Assembly: GCA_934101605.1 (NCBI GenBank)
Contig: CAKORS010000041.1
Coordinates: 1 to 8,660, forward strand
Direction: 5' to 3'
Length of the DNA: 8,660 nt
DNA from: an uncultured Bacilli bacterium
GTDB taxonomy: Bacteria; Bacillota_I; Bacilli_A; RF39; UBA660
The first letter of the stretch is position 1, and every line of letters begins with the position of its first letter. Below the pieces are notes generated by a model. The model did not search any database, had not been told where the DNA came from, and saw only the letters and a list, made by a program, of their open reading frames with translations. Below, piece by piece: positions 1 through 6,631 of the stretch. A program made the position numbers and the translations under genes.

Positions 1-893
1 AAAGATTGTTTTTCTCTTACATTCATAAATAATTTAGCTTCTGGTGAGTTACCTAAAATTACACTATACATTGTTGCTACGATTTCTCTTTCCAATGGTG
101 TTATGTCTTTTATTTCGCATGCTATAGCTAGTTTTGATTGAACTAATTTTGTTTCTTCTTTTATTATATTAATTTCTTTTCTTGTGTTTTTATAATTAAT
201 ATTTACATCTTTCAATTTTTTTTCTTTAGTTTCAAAGTTAAAAATATCTTTTATCGCTTCTTCTATTTCTTCGTATTCTATATTACCTACTACATATATA
301 TCAATGTTACTATTATTTATCAGTTTTTTATAATTATCTAAAAGTGTATTTTCATTTATTTTGTCTATGTCTTCTATATAACCATTCATCTTATAAGATA
401 TTGGTAGATCTGTCATTTCTTCATACAATCTATTTCTAACATAAATATTTGGTTTATCTTTTTCTGATATTATTAATGATTTCAAGTTATTCTTTAATAT
501 TCTTATTGTTTCTTTATCAAATGATTTATCTTCTATTTTAGGATTGAATACTATCTCTTTAAAAAAAGAAAGGGATTCTTTAAACATAGTTTGTTCAGTA
601 TATTTAGGATTTAAAATGGACATGGACAAACTTGTATCTAAATAATTCCCTACTCTTAAGTTATTGCCTCCAATATAGGCACCATATAAATCTTGTTTTT
701 TTATTATCATTTCTTTTTTACTTTTATATTTATTACATGAATACGTTAAATAATCTATTAAAATATTGTTTATTGTTATTAGTTCTTTTTTTATTTCGTT
801 TCTAAATATTACTTTAAAAGTTATTGTTTTAAACGCATTTGTTTTTATCATATGTAATTTATATGACTTGTTGCTAATTGTTTTTTCTTGCAT
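1..893 (-). CDS. ymfF: YmfF-like M16 (insulinase-family) peptidase homologue, 3' end outside window
   Basis: The reading frame runs open from an ATG at 893 to the window edge, giving 297 codons of a protein that is usually about 420-430 residues. A GAGGTG ribosome binding site (900-905) precedes the ATG. Seen: the N-terminal half has the YmfF pattern, including a DLYGAYIGG segment near residue 83, and no HxxEH zinc motif is present. The last visible residues, FMNVREKQSL, match the NVREKxSL segment typical of the second M16 domain. Known: in B. subtilis, YmfF and YmfH are paired M16 proteins near spoIIIE. YmfF is the partner without the zinc motif, and the pair is annotated as associated with the EF-P 5-aminopentanol modification locus. 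Inference: this is a non-catalytic M16 partner and a ymfH-like gene should follow to the left. It starts 13 bases after the deoD stop and is probably cotranscribed with ftsK-deoD. Confidence 0.85.
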   Translation of the reverse strand, partial: MQEKTISNKSYKLHMIKTNAFKTITFKVIFRNEIKKELITINNILIDYLTYSCNKYKSKKEMIIKKQDLYGAYIGGNNLRVGNYLDTSLSMSILNPKYTEQTMFKESLSFFKEIVFNPKIEDKSFDKETIRILKNNLKSLIISEKDKPNIYVRNRLYEEMTDLPISYKMNGYIEDIDKINENTLLDNYKKLINNSNIDIYVVGNIEYEEIEEAIKDIFNFETKEKKLKDVNINYKNTRKEINIIKEETKLVQSKLAIACEIKDITPLEREIVATMYSVILGNSPEAKLFMNVREKQS

Positions 894-906
894 TTTATTC
901 ACCTCG

Positions 907-1608
907 CTATATTTTTACTGCTGTTTCTAATGCCAAGTTTATAGCACTTTTCAAGTTTTGTTCTCTTTCCTTACTTGATATTTGTTCTTTAGTAATTATG
1001 TTATCTGATACTGTAAGAATTGCTGTTGCTTCTTTCATACATTTATTTGCTATGTAAAATAAAGCAAAACTTTCCATTTCTGTTGCTAAAGAATAGTTTT
1101 CCTCTACTCTTTTATCATAAAAGTCATGGTAAAAAACATCACTTGTATTTACTACTCCAAGTTTTATAGGAAGTTCTAGTTCTTTTGCAGTTTTTAATAC
1201 TTCTTCATTTAAATCAACAGATGATTTTATTATATCTTGGTGTTCTCCACTATATTGATATGCAAAATTTGAAGAAGTATAAGCTTTTTCTGCTACAATT
1301 ATGTCTTTTAAGTTTATTTCTTTATGTAAGGAGCCACAAGTTCCAATTCTTATTATTTTTTTTACGTTATATACATTATATAGTTCGTATGCATATATTG
1401 ACATGCTAGGCATACCCATTCCACTTGACATTACAGTTATTTCCTTTCCTTTGTAAGTTCCTGTATAAGCAAGAGCAAGTCTTGTATTATTTACAAGACG
1501 TGCATTTTCTAAAAAGTTTTCTGCTACGAATTTTGCTCTTAATGGGTCTCCTGGCATGATAACTACTTCTTTAATATCATCTATTTTTGCATTCATATGT
1601 GGTGTCAT
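907..1608 (-). CDS. deoD: Purine-nucleoside phosphorylase DeoD (hexameric, PNP/UDP family)
   Basis: This cytosolic enzyme cleaves purine (deoxy)ribonucleosides with phosphate to give the base and (deoxy)ribose-1-phosphate. The 233 residues match the usual DeoD length. Seen: TPH with His4 at the N-terminus, the phosphate loop MPGDPLRAK (Gly20, Arg24), Arg43 in NNTRLA, RIGTCGS (Arg87, Thr90), the ribose-binding EME at 177-179, and the base-protonating Asp202 with Arg215 further on. These correspond to E. coli His4, Gly20, Arg24, Arg43, Arg87, Ser90, Glu179-Glu181, Asp204 and Arg217, so the active site is complete. The start at 1608 has an AAGGAGA site about 7 bases upstream. The gene begins only 14 bases after the ftsK stop, so its ribosome binding site lies next to that stop and the two genes are probably translationally coupled. 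The stop is TAG, while the other genes use TAA. It has no promoter of its own that I can see. Confidence 0.96.
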   Translation of the reverse strand: MTPHMNAKIDDIKEVVIMPGDPLRAKFVAENFLENARLVNNTRLALAYTGTYKGKEITVMSSGMGMPSMSIYAYELYNVYNVKKIIRIGTCGSLHKEINLKDIIVAEKAYTSSNFAYQYSGEHQDIIKSSVDLNEEVLKTAKELELPIKLGVVNTSDVFYHDFYDKRVEENYSLATEMESFALFYIANKCMKEATAILTVSDNIITKEQISSKEREQNLKSAINLALETAVKI

Positions 1609-1622
1609 AAAACATTCTCCTT

Positions 1623-3872
1623 TTATTCTTCATCTTCTAATTTTACTAATACTTCACGTGGTTTTGAGCCATTTTGTGGTCCGATTATTCCTCGTTCTTC
1701 AAGTAGGTCAATTATTCTTGCTGCTCTATTATATCCCAGTTTAAATCTTCTTTGAAGAAGTGATGCACTTGCTTTTCCACTTGTAATTACGAATTCTACT
1801 ATATCATTATAAAGTGGATCATCGTATTCTTCAACCTCTTCTTTATTGTGTCCTGATTTAATATTTTCATCAACTGTTTCACTGCTTAAGAATCCCTCAT
1901 CATATTGTGCTTTTTGTTGATCACATACATAATCTACAACTACTTTTATTTCTTCTTCTGCGATAAAAGCTCCTTGAATTCTTTTAGGAACGCTTTCTCC
2001 CATAGGTAAGAATAACATATCTCCTCTTCCTAGAAGCTTTTCTGCTCCAGTCATATCTAAGATTGTTCTTGAATCCGTAGATGATGATACTGCAAATGAA
2101 ATACGTGATGGAATATTAGCTTTAATAATTCCTGTTACTACATCTACAGATGGTCTTTGAGTTGCTATAATTAGGTGTATACCTGCCGCACGGGCCATTT
2201 GTGTTATCCTCATAATTGAATCTTCAACATCTTTTTTTGCTATTAACATAAGATCTGCAAGTTCGTCTACAATTACTACCCAGTATGGCATCTTTTTCAT
2301 TTTCTCATCATCTGGTAGCTTTTTGTTTTTCTCTTCAATCATTTTGTTATAACTAGTAATATTTTTTGTTCCACATTCTTCAAATAAATCATAACGTCTT
2401 TCCATCTCTGATACTGCTTTTTTTAAAGCAATTGATGCTTTTTTAGGATCAGTTACTACTGGAGTTACTAAATGTGGTATTCCGTTATATATTCCTAATT
2501 CTACTTTTTTAGGGTCAACCATAATAAATTTTACTTCATCTGGTTTTGCTCTCATTAAAATAGATATAATTATACCATTTATACAAACTGATTTACCAGA
2601 ACCAGTTGCTCCTGCAACTAACATATGTGGAGTCTTATCAATATCACACCAAGCAACTTTTCCCATAATATCTTTACCTAATGCTACAGATAATACATTG
2701 GTATTTGATTTTGGCATAGCTTCTAGTGTTTCTCTTAAACCTACCATTTGAGCATGTTCATTTGGCATTTCTACTCCTACTGTTGATTTTCCTGGAATTG
2801 GTGCTTGTATTCTTACATCTTTTTTTGCCAAAGCAAGTGATATTTCTCTTGTAATACTAAGAAGTTTTGATACTTTTGTTCCAGAGTTTAATTCTAATTC
2901 ATACTGAGTAACAGTAGGCCCTATATTTACCTCTACTACTTTTCCTATTATACCGAAATCTCTTAATACTTTTTCCAATATATTTATGTTTTTTTCTATT
3001 AAAGCTTTATCTGTCTCATTTTTCTTTTTCTCAGTTTTCTTTAAGATATCAATTGTTGGTAATTTATAACTTTTGTTTTCTAAGACTTCCGTTGGTCTTT
3101 TTACTACTTCTTCTTTTTCATCTGAAGGTGTTGGAACGTTGTTATCATGTATTTTTGTTATTTGTTTTAAGTTTTGAACAACAATTTTATTATCGTCATT
3201 ATTATCATTTATTTGTGGTTTTAAATGTTCTTGTTTTTTATTTTCTTCTTTACTTAATTTCTTTTTGCTTAGAGCTTCTTTACTCTTAGCATATGAATTT
3301 TTAATTGCATCAACAATAGAGAATCCTGTAAATATTGTAATTCCTAATATAATTAATACCCATACTACTATTGCAGTTCCATCACTATCAAATAAATAAT
3401 AGAATAAACTTGAGAATATTGCTCCAAACATTCCTCCTCCTGCTGTTTCCATAATATTTGTATCTAAAACTCCTGGCATAACATTTTTATTCATAATGTT
3501 ATTTATTATTTCCATTATATTATCTAAAGTTTCTTCAAATATTTTAGATGCACCAATGTTTTCTAATACATAGTTTTGATGTATTAATACAAGAATTCCA
3601 ATAACAAGCAAATATATACCCATCATTTTGCTTGATAAAAAATTAAATTCTTTTCTTTTTATTACCATATATATTCCTAATATAACTAAAAAGCATAATA
3701 GGAAAAAATATAGTGATCCTACTAAGAACAATGCAAATGATGAAATAACTCTTCCTACTGGTCCATATTTACCTATTCCTAGTATTCCTACTAAAATTAT
3801 AAGGATTCCTATAAAATCATTTATATAGGCTCTATCTTTTTCTTTTGACTTTCTTTGTTTTCTTTTAGCCAT
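1623..3872 (-). CDS. ftsK: FtsK/SpoIIIE-family DNA translocase
   Basis: This membrane-anchored, ATP-driven double-stranded DNA pump moves chromosome ends through the closing septum. I start it at ATG 3872 (749 aa). A TAGGAGTG site lies 7 bases upstream of it, whereas the ATG at 3896 has no ribosome binding site and sits between the -10 box and the expected transcription start. Seen, in residue order: a basic N-terminus; about four hydrophobic segments (roughly 19-38, 43-71, 83-99, 166-186); a Lys/Glu/Asn-rich linker (about 190-290); the motor domain with Walker A GATGSGKS (421-428), Walker B VVIVDELAD (532-540) and TQRPSVDVVTG (571-581); and a C-terminal winged-helix gamma domain (about 685-745) of the type that reads KOPS/SRS guide sequences. 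B. subtilis SpoIIIE is about 787 aa. The sequence cannot tell a division FtsK from a sporulation SpoIIIE, and I see no sporulation gene here. Confidence 0.97.
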   Translation of the reverse strand: MAKRKQRKSKEKDRAYINDFIGILIILVGILGIGKYGPVGRVISSFALFLVGSLYFFLLCFLVILGIYMVIKRKEFNFLSSKMMGIYLLVIGILVLIHQNYVLENIGASKIFEETLDNIMEIINNIMNKNVMPGVLDTNIMETAGGGMFGAIFSSLFYYLFDSDGTAIVVWVLIILGITIFTGFSIVDAIKNSYAKSKEALSKKKLSKEENKKQEHLKPQINDNNDDNKIVVQNLKQITKIHDNNVPTPSDEKEEVVKRPTEVLENKSYKLPTIDILKKTEKKKNETDKALIEKNINILEKVLRDFGIIGKVVEVNIGPTVTQYELELNSGTKVSKLLSITREISLALAKKDVRIQAPIPGKSTVGVEMPNEHAQMVGLRETLEAMPKSNTNVLSVALGKDIMGKVAWCDIDKTPHMLVAGATGSGKSVCINGIIISILMRAKPDEVKFIMVDPKKVELGIYNGIPHLVTPVVTDPKKASIALKKAVSEMERRYDLFEECGTKNITSYNKMIEEKNKKLPDDEKMKKMPYWVVIVDELADLMLIAKKDVEDSIMRITQMARAAGIHLIIATQRPSVDVVTGIIKANIPSRISFAVSSSTDSRTILDMTGAEKLLGRGDMLFLPMGESVPKRIQGAFIAEEEIKVVVDYVCDQQKAQYDEGFLSSETVDENIKSGHNKEEVEEYDDPLYNDIVEFVITSGKASASLLQRRFKLGYNRAARIIDLLEERGIIGPQNGSKPREVLVKLEDEE

Positions 3873-3877
3873 ATTAT

Positions 3878-3885
3878 CACTCCTA
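3878..3885 (-). promoter_or_regulatory. Ribosome binding site that sets the ftsK start
   Basis: TAGGAGTG lies 7 bases (counted from GGAG) before ATG 3872. No such site precedes the in-frame ATG at 3896, so it decides in favour of the 749-residue protein. Confidence 0.8.
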
Positions 3886-3898
3886 AGTATCCACATTA

Positions 3899-3927
3899 AT
3901 TATATCACGATTATTTTTATCTTTAAA
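3899..3927 (-). promoter_or_regulatory. Promoter of the ftsK-deoD-ymfF unit
   Basis: A perfect TATAAT -10 box (3904-3899) is preceded by TGA, giving an extended TGnTATAAT. A TTTAAA -35 (3927-3922, 4 of 6 consensus bases) lies 17 bases upstream. Transcription should start near 3892, giving a leader of about 20 bases to ATG 3872. The box lies downstream of the terminator of the preceding unit, so ftsK should be transcribed independently. Confidence 0.75.
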
Positions 3928-3940
3928 GCAATTATTTTAT

Positions 3941-3977
3941 AAATTAAAAAAGATCTCGATTATAATCTTGATCTTTT
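3941..3977 (-). terminator. Intrinsic terminator after the transglutaminase-like gene
   Basis: On the minus strand AAAAGATC (3977-3970) and GATCTTTT (3955-3948) form an 8-bp stem. The intervening GATTATAATC is itself a small palindrome that can stack inside. The right arm runs into TTTTTT then AATTT. The left arm lies within the last codons of the upstream gene, whose TAA (3962-3960) is in the loop. The stem is AT-rich, so termination may be partial. Confidence 0.65.
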
Positions 3978-4889
3978 ATTTTCTTCTGCTAAGCAATCAT
4001 AAATTGAATCACTTCTTGTTTTCCAACCACTTCTTAGCATATTATTTATATTATTTATATTTGTTTCTATTAAATCTGTTGATTTTGAATACAAATACCA
4101 TTTTTTTGTATCTTCTTTTTCTATTTCAAAACAGCTAACTATTTGATTGTTGTCATCTTCTCTATATGTTAAGTTATATTCTTTATAGAAAGAGCCTGCT
4201 GGTAATAGTTCTGTAAATAATTTTGTTATATATTGTTTGGCTTCTAAATGGCCTTTGAAGCTCATAATTAAATTTGATACTTCTTGCATAACATAATTAA
4301 TTATTTCTTCGTTTGAACTATTGGTAAAATCTTTTTGTTCTATTCTTTCTTTTGCTTCTTTTATTAATTCATCTGTATATCTACCATTTTTAATTAATCC
4401 AAGTTTTGTGTCCATTTCTTTACATTCAAAAGATGAGATAATATCATATTCATTATAAATATTTGTTTCATAACCAAAATGTTTAGTTTGGCATCCACTT
4501 TGTATTAGGTATAAATCTAATGTTAAATCTAAGATATATTTTTCATTGGTGCTTTTAATTTTTACTTCATTAGCAACATGTGAATCTCCAAAAATATTTC
4601 TTCCTTCTACAACTCTATCTATAACTTTACAAGTAGTATCAGGAACTTCTTGATTTATTATCATAGCCAAGATTTCTGATATTTGTTTACAAGTTTCTAA
4701 TCTATTCATAAATCCGTTATCAAAATCTGGTGCTATATCTAATACATCTTGATCATCTATTATATTGTAGTTATAACTAAATAATTCTCCGAGTTTCATA
4801 TAAATCCATCTTATTTTTTCAAGAGTTGTTGTATTTTGTGGAACATTACCCATTATTAGATGTATTTGTCCTATTACATTTTCTTTCAT
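3960..4889 (-). CDS. Uncharacterised protein, probable transglutaminase-like (papain-like) fold
   Basis: I do not recognise this 309-residue protein as a named family. Seen: no signal peptide or membrane segment, so it is probably cytosolic. A helical start (LEKIRWIYMKLGELFSYNY, 23-41) is followed by ETCKQISEILAMI with Cys67 at a helix start. Then come a strand-like stretch at 86-95, SHVANEVKI with His104, and KYILDLTLDL with Asp121. The order Cys-His-Asp, the gaps of 37 and 17 residues, and a DLT where transglutaminases have DPT fit a transglutaminase-like core. Residues 170-225 look helical, and 232-300 include a CFEIEKEDTKKWYLY stretch with the character of beta strands. The ATG at 4889 has a GGTGAG site 4 bases before it and begins 17 bases after the RNase J stop, so the two are cotranscribed. 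In B. subtilis the gene between rnjB and spoIIIE is tepA, a ClpP-like protease that this does not resemble. Catalytic activity and substrate are unknown. Confidence 0.9.
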   Translation of the reverse strand: MKENVIGQIHLIMGNVPQNTTTLEKIRWIYMKLGELFSYNYNIIDDQDVLDIAPDFDNGFMNRLETCKQISEILAMIINQEVPDTTCKVIDRVVEGRNIFGDSHVANEVKIKSTNEKYILDLTLDLYLIQSGCQTKHFGYETNIYNEYDIISSFECKEMDTKLGLIKNGRYTDELIKEAKERIEQKDFTNSSNEEIINYVMQEVSNLIMSFKGHLEAKQYITKLFTELLPAGSFYKEYNLTYREDDNNQIVSCFEIEKEDTKKWYLYSKSTDLIETNINNINNMLRSGWKTRSDSIYDCLAEENKRSRL

Positions 4890-4906
4890 TTAACTCACCA
4901 ATATTT

Positions 4907-6556
4907 TTATATTTCTATGATTACGGTAATTATCATAGGAATTGATCCTGTTTCTTCGTTAAAGTATTTGCCAAGTTCCTCTCTTATACCTTGTTTTATT
5001 TTAGAAAAATCAACTTTGGCTCCTGGAGTTGCATTATCCATAATTATTTTTTTAGATATTTCGCAAGATTTTTCTATTATCTCATGATTTTCTTTAACAT
5101 AGATAAAACCTCTTGTTAATATTTGAGGATCTACTAATAATTTTTTTGTTTTTTTATCTAATGTTGCGCTTACAATTACTATTCCATTTTTAGATAATAG
5201 TTCTCTATCTTTTAAAACTAAAGATCCTATATCATCAGAACTTGTTCCATCAATTAATACTTCATCTATCTTTATATGTTCTTTTTCATCTACTAGTTTT
5301 CCATCTACAAATGTTATAACATCTCCATTTAATTTTAATAGGATATTATCTTTTGACATTCCAGTTTGTTCTGCTGTTTTAGCATTTTCATACATATATC
5401 TATATTCCCCTTTTATAGGAAAATAGTATTTAGGATTCATAAGATTTATCATTTGCATTAAGTCTTCTTGTGATGCGTGATGTAACATATGTGTTTTGGA
5501 TGAAAGTGTTACAGTTTCTACTCCAAGGCGTGCTAAATCATCTACTATTTTTGCAGCTTTCTTTTCATTTCCTGGATAAATTGGTTCTGATATAAATACT
5601 GTGTCTCCTTCTTTGAACTTTATAAATTTATCGTACCCACTTATTATTTTTTCTAGTGATCCAAAACTTTTTTCTTTGTTATCACTTGTTATTATTACTA
5701 CGTCTCTATCATTTATATTTGATAAATCTCCAATTTGATTAGTATCTATATTCAAGTATCCATTTTCTACTGATTTATCTATTACTTCTTGAAGTTTTTT
5801 ACCCATTATTACAATTTTTCTTCTTGTTCTTTTTACTTGATCAAAAATTTCTTGTAATCTATAAATATGTGTTGGAAAAGAACTTATTATTATTCTTCCT
5901 TCATATCTGTTTAAAACATCCCAAACTACTTTTGATATTCTATGTTTTGGAGATGTATGTCCTTCTCTATACGCATATGTTGATTCTGCCATTAAACATA
6001 AAACTCCTTGTTTACCAACGTATGCAAGTTTTCCAATGTCTGTTTTATATGGACCTAACATAGTGGAATCGAATACAAAGTCTGTTGCGTATACTATTGC
6101 TCCATCATCTGTATATAAAACATATAAAACAACTTCTGGCATAGAATGAGTTACTTCAATTGGAAATATTGAAAAATTGGCTACTTCTATTTTAGAATGA
6201 GGTCTTACCTCTTTTAAATTTGGTGCATCTATTCCTTCTTTTTCTAATTCTTCTTTTAATAAATTCATTGTTAGTTTTGTTGCATATACTGTTAAGTCTG
6301 GTATTTCTTTTAGTAGATCTTTAGTGGCTCCCATATTACCAACATGGGCATGTGTTAAGAAAAGCCCTCTTATTTTTTCTTTATTTTCTACTAAATAGTC
6401 AAACTTAGGTATTATATAATCTACTCCTAACATGCTAGATGTAGGATATTTTAATCCGGCATCGAATATAAATATGTTGTCGTCAACATTTACAACATAC
6501 ATATTTTTTCCATTTTCATTTAGTCCTCCTAGACTAAATAATTTAATTTTACTCAT
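4907..6556 (-). CDS. rnjB: RNase J2-like metallo-beta-lactamase/beta-CASP protein with degraded metal site
   Basis: RNase J proteins are 5'-3' exo- and endoribonucleases of mRNA turnover and rRNA maturation, and in Bacillus J1 and J2 form a complex. The 549 residues match the family. Seen: the N-terminal start IKLFSLGGLNENGKNMYVV, the lactamase domain split by a beta-CASP domain (about 205-340), and a C-terminal domain ending in GSIPMIITVIIEI. The HxHxDH metal motif reads HAHVGN (69-74), so the Asp and second-metal His are replaced by Gly and Asn. The ligands His137 (THSMP) and Asp159 (ATDF) remain. The GHGSQEE segment is HHASQED (359-365), the usual HGEYR is KGEYR (382-386), and the phosphate-binding SGSQGEP region is replaced by TSDNKEKSF. 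As I recall, B. subtilis J2 also departs from HxHxDH. Together with its position before ftsK/spoIIIE, this supports rnjB over rnjA. Inference: a weak or inactive partner of a J1 encoded elsewhere. An AAAGGAGA site precedes the ATG by 4 bases. Confidence 0.93.
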   Translation of the reverse strand: MSKIKLFSLGGLNENGKNMYVVNVDDNIFIFDAGLKYPTSSMLGVDYIIPKFDYLVENKEKIRGLFLTHAHVGNMGATKDLLKEIPDLTVYATKLTMNLLKEELEKEGIDAPNLKEVRPHSKIEVANFSIFPIEVTHSMPEVVLYVLYTDDGAIVYATDFVFDSTMLGPYKTDIGKLAYVGKQGVLCLMAESTYAYREGHTSPKHRISKVVWDVLNRYEGRIIISSFPTHIYRLQEIFDQVKRTRRKIVIMGKKLQEVIDKSVENGYLNIDTNQIGDLSNINDRDVVIITSDNKEKSFGSLEKIISGYDKFIKFKEGDTVFISEPIYPGNEKKAAKIVDDLARLGVETVTLSSKTHMLHHASQEDLMQMINLMNPKYYFPIKGEYRYMYENAKTAEQTGMSKDNILLKLNGDVITFVDGKLVDEKEHIKIDEVLIDGTSSDDIGSLVLKDRELLSKNGIVIVSATLDKKTKKLLVDPQILTRGFIYVKENHEIIEKSCEISKKIIMDNATPGAKVDFSKIKQGIREELGKYFNEETGSIPMIITVIIEI

Positions 6557-6600
6557 AAATTCTCCTTTCTTTAAGATTTATAAAGTTCAAGTGCTAGTAA

Positions 6601-6629
6601 ATTATAGCATATTTTTTAAAATTTTTCAA
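6601..6629 (-). promoter_or_regulatory. Promoter of the rnjB - transglutaminase-like gene unit
   Basis: TTGAAA (6629-6624, 5 of 6) and TATAAT (6606-6601, 6 of 6) are separated by exactly 17 bases, with TGC directly before the -10 (extended -10). This is the best promoter in the window. Transcription should begin near 6594, giving a leader of about 38 bases. It starts immediately after the deoA stop codon (6634-6632). I see no convincing terminator for deoA, so read-through from deoA is possible. Confidence 0.85.
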
Positions 6630-6631
6630 AA

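Noticed and set aside
4907..6556. Calling the RNase J gene rnjA (RNase J1)
   Set aside because: The HxHxDH motif and the HGEYR histidine are lost, unlike J1, and the position upstream of ftsK/spoIIIE matches the rnjB location in B. subtilis.
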